Of a DNA stretch of 38,281 nucleotides, positions 24,494-32,842 are shown piece by piece. Source of the DNA: a virus. Every line of letters begins with the position of its first letter. Positions within the stretch are counted from its first letter, which is position 1. The position numbers were made by a program, and so were the translations under genes. The stretch is from positions 1-38,281 of IMG/VR virus record IMGVR_UViG_3300037882_002040. One strand, given 5' to 3'. Below the pieces are notes generated by a model. It searched no databases and had not been told where the DNA came from. It worked only from the letters and a program-made list of their open reading frames with translations.

Positions 24494-26417
24494 TTAATTC
24501 TCCAGTCTTTAATATTTTCTGAATTCCCATTACTTTAGATAAGGCGGCAATTCCTAATAAATCAAATTTACAAAGCCCGCTCTTTTCAACATTATGCAGG
24601 TCATAAGTTATAATCATATTTTTAGTTTTTGTATCATAGACCATTGGATATTCGTCTTCTAATACTTCAGGACTTATAACTAAACCTGCGGCGTGTTTTC
24701 CGCGAGAAATTTTCGTACCCTCTATTCTGATGGCCTGCTCTATTTTCTTAGCTAGGGGGCCCTCTAAACTCCCGTCTTCGTTAAGTTTTACCCACTCCTC
24801 TAATTTTTTACCTTTATTTTCTAATGTCCACTGAATAATAGAGGAGAATCCATCATTTTCTTCTCGCATTTCTTGAAGTTCATCGGCAATTTTAGCTTCG
24901 TCAGGTATAAACTCTGTAATTTTATTCATCTCATCAAAAGAAATGCTTCCTGATGAGCGTAAAATCTCTTTTACTGCATTTCTGCCTTTTACGGTACCAA
25001 AAGTAGATATTTGAGAAATTTTGTTCTTTCCGTATTTATCTTTTAGGTAACCAATAATAGTTTCTCTGTGCTCAATAGGCACATCCAAATCAATATCTGG
25101 CAAAGCTATTTTTCCCGGACTATTTCTGCCCGCATTATAGAATCTACTAAAAAGCAAACTATATTTTAATGGGTCTACCGAAGTAATTTTTGTAAGATAA
25201 CTAACAATACATCCTGCGGCAGAACCTCTTCCTGGACCAGTTAGCCAGTTATTTGAATGACAAAATTTTACAATATCCCACAAATAAAGAAAATAAGAAG
25301 ATAATCCAGCTCCTTGTAATACTTCTAGTTCGTATTTTACTCTATCTACATATTGTTGTTGTTCTTGTTTAGGAATCCTATTTTGAATTTTTTCTTTCCA
25401 GCCCTCCCTACAAAGCTGTCTCAAAAATTCCGCGTCATCCATACCATTAGGACAATCGAATTTTCTTAAAGTTGGCTGTTTAGTAATTTTATACGCTTCG
25501 CATGAATTTAATAAATCTAGTCCAGTCTTAATTTCTGTTTCGCTGAAAGCCTGCACAAACTCTTGACCGCCCACATGATGGTTTGAACTTTGAAAAAATC
25601 TATACAGATTAATGTTTGTTTCTAGCTGTAATTTTTTAAGAGCCGTTTCGCTTTTGGTTTCTAATAAATTCAAAAGTAAAATTTTCTGGTCGGCTATGTC
25701 TGCGGGGTCATTATAGTGGCTGTCGTTCAGAGGAACTACGGGCAGCTTTAATTTGTCTCCAAAATATACTACAGCATTATTAACCACTGCCTCCACAGGC
25801 ATAGTAGTATTAGAAGACCTGCCCAAATACAAATCGGGAAATAATCTCTTGAGTCGCTCAATTAAGTCTCCTGTTTCCTTTACAGAGTCAACACTAAGAA
25901 ATGACCTACACTCACTAAGATTAGAAGATAAAACAGCGTTACCTTGAGCATACTTGAAGAGAGGATACATTAAAACTGAGGATATTCCGCCCACTATACA
26001 TATTATACCTTCTCTGCTTATCTTGTCAAGCTCTGTCCAGTCCAAACTAGCGTATCCATCTCTTACTCTAGGTTCATTAACAGCCTGAAATTGAAAATTC
26101 TCTTCCTTATTGGCTGTAGAGCTAAGTTTGACAAGATTCTTCCAGCCCTGTTGATTGCGAGCGAGCAAGATTAGGTTATACAGCCGATAGTTGCCCTTAT
26201 CGTGATTATCCTCTCTAATTTTAAGAGTATACCCAAGAACAGGTTTAACCTTCTTAGCTTCCATCTTTTCTACAAACTCAATAATACCAGCCAAGCTATA
26301 ATCAGTAATAGCGGCCCCAGGAATTTCTAACTTAGCTAACTTCTCGGCTAGTTTATCGGGCTTATTAAAGCCTTGGAGAAGACTATAGTGAGTTCTGTTT
26401 TGAATTGGAAAATACAT
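24486..26417 (-). CDS. dnaE: DnaE polymerase first piece: PHP and palm with catalytic site (643 aa)
   Basis: The ATG is three bases after the upstream stop. The PHP domain (about 1-230) begins YFPIQNRTHYSLLQG and AAITDYSLAGIIEFV; the metal-binding His of the usual HxHS and TDH motifs are mostly lost, so it is probably inactive. The palm has GPGRGSAAGCIVSYL (394-408) and PDIDLD (440-445), with D441 and D443 as the first two catalytic aspartates. D619 in KFDLLG is the third. The protein ends at GIQKILKTGELSE, where the normal DnaE would run straight on into the fingers. That fingers region is encoded two genes downstream as a separate protein. Confidence 0.9.
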   Translation of the reverse strand: MYFPIQNRTHYSLLQGFNKPDKLAEKLAKLEIPGAAITDYSLAGIIEFVEKMEAKKVKPVLGYTLKIREDNHDKGNYRLYNLILLARNQQGWKNLVKLSSTANKEENFQFQAVNEPRVRDGYASLDWTELDKISREGIICIVGGISSVLMYPLFKYAQGNAVLSSNLSECRSFLSVDSVKETGDLIERLKRLFPDLYLGRSSNTTMPVEAVVNNAVVYFGDKLKLPVVPLNDSHYNDPADIADQKILLLNLLETKSETALKKLQLETNINLYRFFQSSNHHVGGQEFVQAFSETEIKTGLDLLNSCEAYKITKQPTLRKFDCPNGMDDAEFLRQLCREGWKEKIQNRIPKQEQQQYVDRVKYELEVLQGAGLSSYFLYLWDIVKFCHSNNWLTGPGRGSAAGCIVSYLTKITSVDPLKYSLLFSRFYNAGRNSPGKIALPDIDLDVPIEHRETIIGYLKDKYGKNKISQISTFGTVKGRNAVKEILRSSGSISFDEMNKITEFIPDEAKIADELQEMREENDGFSSIIQWTLENKGKKLEEWVKLNEDGSLEGPLAKKIEQAIRIEGTKISRGKHAAGLVISPEVLEDEYPMVYDTKTKNMIITYDLHNVEKSGLCKFDLLGIAALSKVMGIQKILKTGELSE

Positions 26418-26420
26418 AAA

Positions 26421-27467
26421 TTAAACTGCGCCTGGTTGCTTATAACTTCCGAAGTCGTGAATTGGATTCTTATAATTTTTCAACACCCACCCCATACCAT
26501 TTTTCCCCATCATATATTCAGTTTGAGAGCAAATATTCATTGGCTCACCAATCTTAGTGAATTGCCCCGCTCTAAATTCTATCATAGGCTCAATTTCTGT
26601 ATCCTTGAAAGTATTCTTATAGAACGGACATAATTTAGAACATCTCCACGATTTAGTTAATGTGGGCGTTTTGGTCTTTTTAATATCTTCAAATACTTCT
26701 TTAACTAATGTTTCTGCTTTACCTAAGTCATTTTTATTAAAACATAGAGTAAATGGTCCCCCATCATTGATGAAATATATGGTGACTAAGAAGTTATCTA
26801 TCGAAGGATAAAGATGGTGAGCAGCATAAAAATACATTAAAAGCTGGGGGTCGCTAGCTAGTACCGCATGAGTTTTTAACTCGCCCGTAAAGAAATTGGT
26901 CCGTTTCCCCGTTTTATAATCTATAATTTCATAAGTAGAATCGTCTATCTTACTAATTAAATCTATAGTTCCCTTAATATGAAGCTGTCCGCTTAATACT
27001 GTATTATCTGGCAATTTATATTCATACTTTGCCCACTCATAAGGCAACTCAATATCAAACTCGGGTTCCGCATCTACTATATCTCTTTTAGCTGGATTAT
27101 AATCTTCCTCATTAAACTCTAGAACAGAATTTGTCCATTTTCTACAGTCTTTTTTATCTTTTTCGCCCCAATCCTGAAAAGCGAACGCCTCACTATAATG
27201 ACTATATATCTTGTCAAAAATATCGTCAAGAATATAATTATTAACATCAAGTTCGCCCACTATATCATCTATAATTTTCTCCTGCTTATCTTGCTGGGCC
27301 TTCTTACACAAAGCTATTAGTTCTAATACTTTGTGAGTACAAGAACCTTTATTAGCTTTTAGCCCGGCCGGATATCTCCATCCTAACAAGTATTCTAAGA
27401 AGTATTTATGATGACAATCATACTTCCACATATTTAGACTAGAACTGCGTAGATAAACACAAATCAT
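26421..27467 (-). CDS. PD-(D/E)XK exonuclease, RecB/Cas4-like (348 aa)
   Basis: The ATG overlaps the upstream HNH stop as ATGA. The core is GTIDLISK (D169) and YEIIDYKTGK (D183, K185), followed by DPQLLMYFYAAHHL, which gives the QxxxY helix; together this is the RecB-family nuclease signature. The N-terminus has YLRSSSLNMWKYDCHHKYFL, the usual S-x-x-x-x-W/Y-x-x-C start of Cas4/AddB-like enzymes. A CSKLCPFY pair near residue 265 may be the remains of an iron-sulfur site. It probably processes DNA ends during replication or recombination, and it directly precedes the polymerase genes. Confidence 0.85.
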   Translation of the reverse strand: MICVYLRSSSLNMWKYDCHHKYFLEYLLGWRYPAGLKANKGSCTHKVLELIALCKKAQQDKQEKIIDDIVGELDVNNYILDDIFDKIYSHYSEAFAFQDWGEKDKKDCRKWTNSVLEFNEEDYNPAKRDIVDAEPEFDIELPYEWAKYEYKLPDNTVLSGQLHIKGTIDLISKIDDSTYEIIDYKTGKRTNFFTGELKTHAVLASDPQLLMYFYAAHHLYPSIDNFLVTIYFINDGGPFTLCFNKNDLGKAETLVKEVFEDIKKTKTPTLTKSWRCSKLCPFYKNTFKDTEIEPMIEFRAGQFTKIGEPMNICSQTEYMMGKNGMGWVLKNYKNPIHDFGSYKQPGAV

Positions 27468-28152
27468 GATATTTCTTTATTATAATTTCTAGCAATCTGG
27501 CAACAATAATTGATAAATGTTGATTCATTAAAATTCCATTTCATATTGTTAATGTCTTTATGTAGCCATTGTATATTACCCTCTATATATCCTTTAGTAT
27601 TATCTATTCTATCTAATGATGCTGTTTGTTGACTTTGCTTGATTCTTTTTTCTTCTGGATGAAATTTGATTTCTATTCCAGACAGTTTACATTTTCTATC
27701 TTGTTTTAAAAACAATTCCCAAATATATTCTATTGTTATTGAAAATTCTAGATTGCGTTGTTTTGCATTTCGCTTTAATTGACTAAAATATGTTCCAGAT
27801 ATTTCTTCGTGTCCCTTCCAATAAGAACTTTTATTACTAATAGCCGCGTGTTTTCTTATTGGTATTGCAAATTTTTAAGTAAAGTTTTTACTGTTGGTAT
27901 TGCAAGATGATTATATTTTGCTATATATTTAGCTGAACGTTTTTTAATTATATATTCTTCATATAAATATTCTTTTGTAATTTCATTATACGATTTTGGA
28001 GGTTTAACTCCTTTTATAATTTGAAATTTATCTAGATATCTTTTAATAGTTTCTTTTGAACATTCTAATTCTTCAGCTATTTTAGCATGACTTTTGCATT
28101 CTATATAATGTTTTTGATATAGAATATCTCTTGACATTTCTTTTTTCTTCAT
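27464..28152 (-). CDS. HNH homing endonuclease encoded in two frames, candidate -1 frameshift (about 229 aa)
   Basis: The ATG at 28152 overlaps the dNMP kinase stop as TGATG. Frame 0 gives two HTH-like modules (AKIAEELECSKETIKRYLDK, KYIAKYNHLAIPTVKTLLKN) and ends at TAA 27856-27858. The -1 frame carries on without a stop from the junction as AIPIRKHAAISNKSSYWKGH, then YIWELFLKQDRKCKLSGIEI and the HNH-type region ASLDRIDNTKGYIEGNIQWL. The two parts join at A_AAT_TTG, giving LLKNLAIPIRKHA, which matches the layout of the EDxHD gene here (LRKMKKWGIERRERS). An indel is the alternative; then it is a pseudogene. Confidence 0.75.
27818..27874 (-). promoter_or_regulatory. Candidate -1 ribosomal frameshift signal: slippery heptamer plus stem-loop
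   Basis: On the - strand the heptamer A_AAT_TTG (27868-27874) lies in the zero frame. After a 5-base spacer (CAATA) come CCAATAAGAA (27853-27862) and, 25 bases later, its perfect complement TTCTTATTGG (27818-27827), a 10-bp stem. The zero-frame TAA is inside the stem. Heptamer, spacer and stem all fit the textbook layout. The stem is AT-rich, so its strength is uncertain. Confidence 0.55.
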
Positions 28153-28931
28153 CAATTTATTTCTGGGATAACGTCTAAGTTTTTAATAATTTTATATATA
28201 GCTTTATTTTGTTCGCCAATTGACATATTGGTATTATCTATTATATAGGTAAAATTACTATAATTATCTAACGCTATTTCGCTTTCGTGTAAATCTTTGC
28301 TATTTGAATTTCTTGTAAGTCTAATTGAAACTCCTCCAGCTTCATGTACGGCATCTAATTCGTCTGGGAATCTAGCGTCGGTTAAAATACTAAGAGCAGA
28401 GTCATCAGTTTTAATTTTTCTAATTGTTGCTTCTGACCATACATTTTTATTAATTTTTCTAAAAAAATCAGTACCTATTATTTGTAAAACTTCTCTATTA
28501 GTGAGATAACCATGATTTTTATTAGATAAAGGCAAATCTTCCCATTTAATTTTAGATAAGGACTGTTTGCCTAATTCTGTATAAACGTCTTCATATGACA
28601 TTCCTAAAATATCAAGACATATTAATTGTTTTAATGGGTCCGCGAAACTATAAGCTTTCACAAATGGGTCAAGATACTGAGCTAGGAAGTTCTTCATAGT
28701 TGGAGTATTTCTAAACATATCAAAAATGCCTTCGTATGATTTATCTCCTAGAATATCATATACATATAGTTGCCCATTCTCGTTAATATCCATCCTTTTT
28801 GTAATTCCAAGAGAGGTCATAACTAAACCCACTATAAAGTTACAACTTGTGTTTTTTCCTGATTGTTTTTTACCGCTTAAAGCAATAATTGTTTGGTTCA
28901 TTATTTTCTCTTTTTTCTTTTTACTTCCCAT
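28152..28931 (-). CDS. Deoxynucleoside monophosphate kinase-like protein (259 aa)
   Basis: The ATG at 28931 follows AAAGAGGGTTGT, a good site, although an internal Met11 just before the fold is possible. The P-loop is ALSGKKQSGKNTS (17-29). Later motifs are typical of phage dNMP kinases: LLQIIGTDFFRK-type VLQIIGTDFFRKINKNVWSE, then LTDARFPDELDAVHEAGGVS and IRLTRNSN, with the DxRFxxE motif intact. It would phosphorylate dNMPs from degraded host DNA for phage replication. It follows the primase by 10 bases in the replication operon. Confidence 0.85.
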   Translation of the reverse strand: MGSKKKKEKIMNQTIIALSGKKQSGKNTSCNFIVGLVMTSLGITKRMDINENGQLYVYDILGDKSYEGIFDMFRNTPTMKNFLAQYLDPFVKAYSFADPLKQLICLDILGMSYEDVYTELGKQSLSKIKWEDLPLSNKNHGYLTNREVLQIIGTDFFRKINKNVWSEATIRKIKTDDSALSILTDARFPDELDAVHEAGGVSIRLTRNSNSKDLHESEIALDNYSNFTYIIDNTNMSIGEQNKAIYKIIKNLDVIPEIN

Positions 28932-28941
28932 ACAACCCTCT

Positions 28942-30054
28942 TTATAATAGGTGACTAAACTCTTTTCTTACTTGTTCTACTGTCATATCTGCATAATCAT
29001 TAGCAGAAGGAAAATATATATTTGTCGTGTATAGTCGGCTTAACTGTTCTGTTAAGATGGGTGCGGCCGTTTTTCCTGCCAAGTCATTATCCATTAGAAT
29101 GTTAACATTTAGGGCCCCACTACTATCAATTAGGTGTTGTTGTAGAGGAGAAAGATTCGTACTTAAACATGCTACAGTATTTTTAATGCCGCTTTCTACT
29201 AGTCTTAGCACATTACCCGCGCTTTCCACCAAATTTACACATTTTTTCTCTTTAATATAGGGTAGTGCCTGCCAATAATTAAATAGGGTTTCTTCGACTT
29301 TGAGGGTTTTTGAATTTCTCCACTTTGAATACATCCAACGATAATCTTCTTTTGGACAATTCCCCACATGATAGCACTGACATTTAGAACACTTATCGTT
29401 AAGAGAGCGACCTAAACATGATACTAGATACTTGCCCGATTCATCAAAAATAGGTATAACAGCTCGTCCTACCATTTCTTTACCTTTAGTAAGACATTCT
29501 CCTATACAGTATTCTTCTAGAATTAGTTTAGTAAATCCTCTTTTTAGGAAATACGCTGAGGGTGTAATCAGACTTTTTCTAACTTGCTCTCTAGTAATAT
29601 TAGTCTTTGGATGCTGAATAGGAGTAAAAATATTTGTAATATGGGCAAACTTTTTCTTTTCTAGGTCGCTCCTATTTATCTTAATATTATCTAGTTTTTG
29701 TCCTGAGATTTCTTCTAAAAAGATTCTAGCCTCATCCAACGAGGCTTGCCTGTCCCCTTCTTTTCCCCACCCATATTCTTTTCTAGATAATAACCCCTTA
29801 ATAAGACCAACAAAATTACCCCCAAATATATTATGGCAATTCTTCGTTCTACACTTCCAATTTCCCCTTATATAATCCCCATAAGGATATAGATTAAATC
29901 CAGTACGAGAATCTGAAGGGTGAACAGCGCAGCTTCCATACATTAGCTTATTACCCCTGGTAAGCTCTACATCAAAATATTGAAAAATGTCTTCTAAATG
30001 ATTTAGAACCGCATAATCAGATAACGCTTTTAATTTGTCTCCGCTTTCGCTCAT
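28942..30054 (-). CDS. dnaG: DnaG-type primase (370 aa)
   Basis: The N-terminal CHC2-type zinc finger has C42, H45, C68 and C73 (SCAVHPSDS, GNWKCRTKNCHNIFGG). The middle is the primase core, with a second cysteine group (KCSKCQCYHVGNCPKED, 221-237) that may bind another zinc. TOPRIM is at about 270-340: CVNLVESAGNVLRLVES with E277, and NILMDNDLAGKTA with D322 and D324, the metal-binding acids. The DnaB-binding C-terminal domain of bacterial DnaG is missing, as is usual in phages. It is encoded just downstream of the DnaB helicase, so together they form the lagging-strand priming unit. Confidence 0.9.
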   Translation of the reverse strand: MSESGDKLKALSDYAVLNHLEDIFQYFDVELTRGNKLMYGSCAVHPSDSRTGFNLYPYGDYIRGNWKCRTKNCHNIFGGNFVGLIKGLLSRKEYGWGKEGDRQASLDEARIFLEEISGQKLDNIKINRSDLEKKKFAHITNIFTPIQHPKTNITREQVRKSLITPSAYFLKRGFTKLILEEYCIGECLTKGKEMVGRAVIPIFDESGKYLVSCLGRSLNDKCSKCQCYHVGNCPKEDYRWMYSKWRNSKTLKVEETLFNYWQALPYIKEKKCVNLVESAGNVLRLVESGIKNTVACLSTNLSPLQQHLIDSSGALNVNILMDNDLAGKTAAPILTEQLSRLYTTNIYFPSANDYADMTVEQVRKEFSHLL

Positions 30055-30069
30055 ATGGTATTTGATTTT

Positions 30070-30138
30070 TTAATTCAAGATATCTTTAATATATTGTTGT
30101 ATATACTCTCTAGATAATATTAATTTTTTATGCCACAT
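30070..30138 (-). CDS. Possible 22-residue ORF, head of a lost endonuclease
   Basis: The only content of the 98-base gap between helicase and primase. An ATG at 30138 opens a 22-codon frame: MWHKKLILSREYIQQYIKDI plus two residues. It loosely resembles the heads of the homing endonucleases here (for example KKKFLSPDEIKYIVDNFVN). No ribosome binding site is clear. It may be a fossil or chance. Confidence 0.25.
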   Translation of the reverse strand: MWHKKLILSREYIQQYIKDILN

Positions 30139-30152
30139 GATATAATCGTTTA

Positions 30153-31613
30153 TTAAGCAAAAGGAACGTCTTCTTGGTGGTCTACTACTTGATAGTTGTT
30201 TTTGCTTTTAGCCTTAATTTGCGATTTGGCTTTTCCTGGTATAATTTTAGTACACCAAGGTTTAAATCCTATATTAAGATAATCTCCGTCTGATAGACTG
30301 GCGCTTCCGTGTCTTGATAAGACGGTTACTAATTTTTTTTGTCCGTGTTCTGGACCATCCTCTGCAATTTCTTCGTCTGTTTTTGACTTATAAATACTAA
30401 AATTAGTACAAAACCAAGAAATTCTATCAGAACCAGCAACCGCACTAATATCTTCTTTAGTTAAACCGTCTCTGTTAAGTTGACAAAATAAAACTATTGG
30501 TATTTTATATCTTACTGCAAAATTATGTATTGCTGTAAGCATGAATCCTAATTTTTGAAATTCGTCTATATTTCCCATTTCTCCGGCAGACATTAATTTT
30601 AAATAATCATAGATAATGACACACGTTTTAGCAGAACCATCGTCATTAAATCCAACAGTTTTTACTAGCCACCTTCTCATTATTGAGAGGATATCTTCAA
30701 TAGGACATCCACTTATATTTTGATAATAATAAGGAAGTTTTTCTAATGTTTTGGCTGCGTCAAAAACCTTTTTTCTGCTAGCAGGATTTTGTCCAAACTT
30801 TCCTTTTTCTATATCGTTAGTTGATACTTCGGCAATAGACCCTAACATTCTATGTATATGGTCATCTTTTAACATTTCTGTATCACACACCAACACCGGC
30901 GTTTGTGTGTTTTGAGCAATATATAAAGCTATATGGTCACATAATAGACTTTTTCCTTGTTTAGCTCTTGCTCCAATCATATTAACTGATGCTATACGAA
31001 GTCCTCCACCAATCGCCTCATCAAAAATTGTTCCTAATCCTGTTGGAATACCAACATATTCTCTAGGATTATCCGCCAAATGTTTGATATATTCATTAAT
31101 ACCTGTTCCTAGAATCTCTGGACCTTCTTGCTTATCATTCAATAATGAGGAAAAATCAAAAATAGCATCTTCTGCTATTCCTAGAATAGCATTAATTTTT
31201 TCAGTACCATCTATATCTAGTAACTTTTCTTTGGCCTGTTCTAATTTCTGTGTTAAAAGTCTCGTTATTTCAAGTTTTCGTATTTGGGCAGCAAATTTTC
31301 TAACGTTTTTAAGTTCAATTGGCAGACTAATTATTCCATTAAGATGTTGAACCTCTGCTCTCTTACTTAAAATGTGAGTATATCCTAAACTTTCACCTAC
31401 AGCATAGATACTTGGAATATCTATTTTATGTTTTTCATCTTTTTCTATTATACTTTTTACGCAATGGAATAATAGCTGATTGCTATCTAATGTAAATGTT
31501 TTTACATTAATTATGTCTGCTATATCAAAATATGCGTCAGAACCAAAATGAAATAATCCAGCTAAAACCGCTCTTTCTGCTGCGACATTACTTAGTATGT
31601 AATTATTTTGCAT
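30153..31613 (-). CDS. dnaB: DnaB-type replicative helicase (486 aa)
   Basis: The ATG overlaps the HNH fragment stop as TAATG. The N-terminal DnaB domain starts at AAERAVLAGLFHFGSDAYFD. The RecA-type motor begins near residue 185 (VGIPTGLGTIFDEAIGGGL), with Walker A GARAKQGKS at 214-222, the catalytic Glu in VLVCDTEML (240-248), Walker B TCVIIYDYLKL near 330-340, and the VLFCQLNR motif near 374. It is full length for the family and looks active. It would form the hexameric ring working with the DnaG-type primase that follows. Confidence 0.95.
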   Translation of the reverse strand: MQNNYILSNVAAERAVLAGLFHFGSDAYFDIADIINVKTFTLDSNQLLFHCVKSIIEKDEKHKIDIPSIYAVGESLGYTHILSKRAEVQHLNGIISLPIELKNVRKFAAQIRKLEITRLLTQKLEQAKEKLLDIDGTEKINAILGIAEDAIFDFSSLLNDKQEGPEILGTGINEYIKHLADNPREYVGIPTGLGTIFDEAIGGGLRIASVNMIGARAKQGKSLLCDHIALYIAQNTQTPVLVCDTEMLKDDHIHRMLGSIAEVSTNDIEKGKFGQNPASRKKVFDAAKTLEKLPYYYQNISGCPIEDILSIMRRWLVKTVGFNDDGSAKTCVIIYDYLKLMSAGEMGNIDEFQKLGFMLTAIHNFAVRYKIPIVLFCQLNRDGLTKEDISAVAGSDRISWFCTNFSIYKSKTDEEIAEDGPEHGQKKLVTVLSRHGSASLSDGDYLNIGFKPWCTKIIPGKAKSQIKAKSKNNYQVVDHQEDVPFA

Positions 31614-31843
31614 TATACGAACATGTATTTTTCTAATTGATGTTTGGATATTTTATGACACCATTCAATAAATGTGTTGTCTAACATGTTTCCTTTTAAC
31701 ATATTTATATTTTTATGAACCCATTGTAAGTTACCTTCTATATAACCTTTTGAACTATCAATTCTGTCTAAAGACGCTGTTGGTTCTACTAACGTAATTA
31801 TTTTTGGGAAATTTCGTATAATCCTGTTCTCATTAACAGACAT
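31613..31843 (-). pseudogene. C-terminal fragment of an HNH homing endonuclease
   Basis: From about residue 20 the frame reads EPTASLDRIDSSKGYIEGNL and QWVHKNINMLKGN, the same HNH-type second half as in the 27464-28152 gene (TASLDRIDNTKGYIEGNIQW). The first cysteine strand and the HTH head are missing. The apparent N-terminus overlaps the upstream gene in another frame and is not related. So this is a fossil of a homing gene left between a small unknown gene and dnaB. It overlaps the dnaB start, which may now rely on it for coupling. Confidence 0.75.
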
Positions 31844-32010
31844 ATACTGGGAATAGTCATAGCCGCCTGTTGAATTCTTCCAAGTTCAGCACTAGCCTCT
31901 AAATAATATTTATCGCCGACGGCACTCGCTAACTTTTGTATACAGTCATTTATTTCAAAAGATAATCTTTGCAGACAACACAAAGAAGAGGTAAATTCTG
32001 AGTTAGTCAT
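31798..32010 (-). CDS. Unknown small helical protein (70 aa)
   Basis: The ATG lies inside the end of the upstream gene. The product is helical throughout (SSLCCLQRLSFEINDCIQKL, YYLEASAELGRIQQAAMTIP) and has three cysteines in its first half. The 3' end overlaps an HNH fragment, so its last few residues (LYEISQK) may have been changed by that insertion. Its function is unknown; the place before the helicase gene suggests a replication helper. Confidence 0.5.
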   Translation of the reverse strand: MTNSEFTSSLCCLQRLSFEINDCIQKLASAVGDKYYLEASAELGRIQQAAMTIPSICLLMRTGLYEISQK

Positions 32011-32215
32011 GTTTTGGCTCCTTAATTGGTCCCGCCCAATAACCGTTTTGATATTTTACGTCCCATGAATCAAAAATTAATCTGTCGTTTAATATATCAA
32101 CCTCTCCAACTTTTGTTGGCCAATCTTTATACTCTTTATACCAATACCAACCTGCTACTTTAGGTTTGTCTTTCGTCCAAACTAATTCAACCGCTGCAGA
32201 TTTTGTACTATCCAT
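32003..32215 (-). CDS. Unknown small Trp-rich protein (70 aa)
   Basis: The protein has seven tryptophans in 70 residues and a pattern seen in small phage proteins: ELVWTKDKPKVAGWYWYKEY, then a central strand region (VGEVDILNDRLIFDSWDVKY) and GYWAGPIKEPKHD. The phrase TKDKPKVAGWYWY followed by GYWAGPI is a compact beta fold common in bacteria and phages, whose function is not established. It is coupled to its neighbours by short gaps and overlaps. Confidence 0.6.
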   Translation of the reverse strand: MDSTKSAAVELVWTKDKPKVAGWYWYKEYKDWPTKVGEVDILNDRLIFDSWDVKYQNGYWAGPIKEPKHD

Positions 32216-32230
32216 TATTTAATCTTCCAA

Positions 32231-32842
32231 TTATTTTCGCGGCACACAACTAGCGCAACGATATCTATTATATGGCGGAATAAGATTTTCTGGAATTGTA
32301 TCAATCTTACCACACCCCAAACATTCAATTTTTACTGATAATGATTCTCTATCTCTAGGAACAGGAGGGACCACATATTTAGGCTCAATTCTAGCGGCCT
32401 TATAGTCTTTCTCAACGTCCTGTTTAAATTTCTTATCTTTCGTAATTTCCTCGAACCTATTTGGACGATTACCCAAACTTATAGCCTGACGGCGAGCTTC
32501 CACGTCGCCGGGCCTATCATCATTTCTTGCTCGTCTGACAAGACCAGTAGAGCGTCTAGTTGATGACGGCTCATCCTCTTCCTTAGTTGCCCTAAGAACG
32601 TCATCCGTATGATTCTGAGTAGTTATAGCAGGATTCGCGGTAGGATGAGCAGGAATATTAGTATGTGGGCTCGATAATTCTGCGACCTGTTGCTTTAGGG
32701 CTAATACCAACTCAGTTAATTGTGTAATTTCTGATTCGGTGATTTTTTCGGCAGCATTTTTCTTACGGACATATTTTCGTTTAGGTTTTTCTGTTGCTGT
32801 AACAGGAGTGTTATTTTCTATATTTGCTAGTTGTTCTGTCAT
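32231..32842 (-). CDS. Unknown protein with basic linker and C-terminal zinc ribbon (203 aa)
   Basis: The start overlaps the upstream stop as ATGA. The N-terminus has a basic patch (KPKRKYVRKKNAAEK) and a short coiled coil (ITQLTELVLALKQQVAELSS), followed by a long, polar, probably disordered section. The last 35 residues have ECLGCGKIDTIP and RCASC, a likely zinc ribbon. This looks like a DNA- or RNA-binding adaptor. It lies in the recombination and replication block, between a possible mediator and the helicase. Confidence 0.55.
   Translation of the reverse strand: MTEQLANIENNTPVTATEKPKRKYVRKKNAAEKITESEITQLTELVLALKQQVAELSSPHTNIPAHPTANPAITTQNHTDDVLRATKEEDEPSSTRRSTGLVRRARNDDRPGDVEARRQAISLGNRPNRFEEITKDKKFKQDVEKDYKAARIEPKYVVPPVPRDRESLSVKIECLGCGKIDTIPENLIPPYNRYRCASCVPRK

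Noticed and set aside
24486-26417. A second split intein at the first DnaE break
   Set aside because: No block A, block B or C-terminal HN/SN motif is present at the end of the 643-residue piece or the start of the next; both ends look like plain polymerase sequence.
27818-27862. The 10-bp stem as an intrinsic terminator
   Set aside because: The stem is AT-rich and no U tract follows it on either strand; its position just after a slippery heptamer is a better explanation.
30055-30152. Replication origin in the gap before the primase
   Set aside because: The gap is AT-rich but short, with no repeated motif or clear inverted repeats; it is no richer than other gaps.
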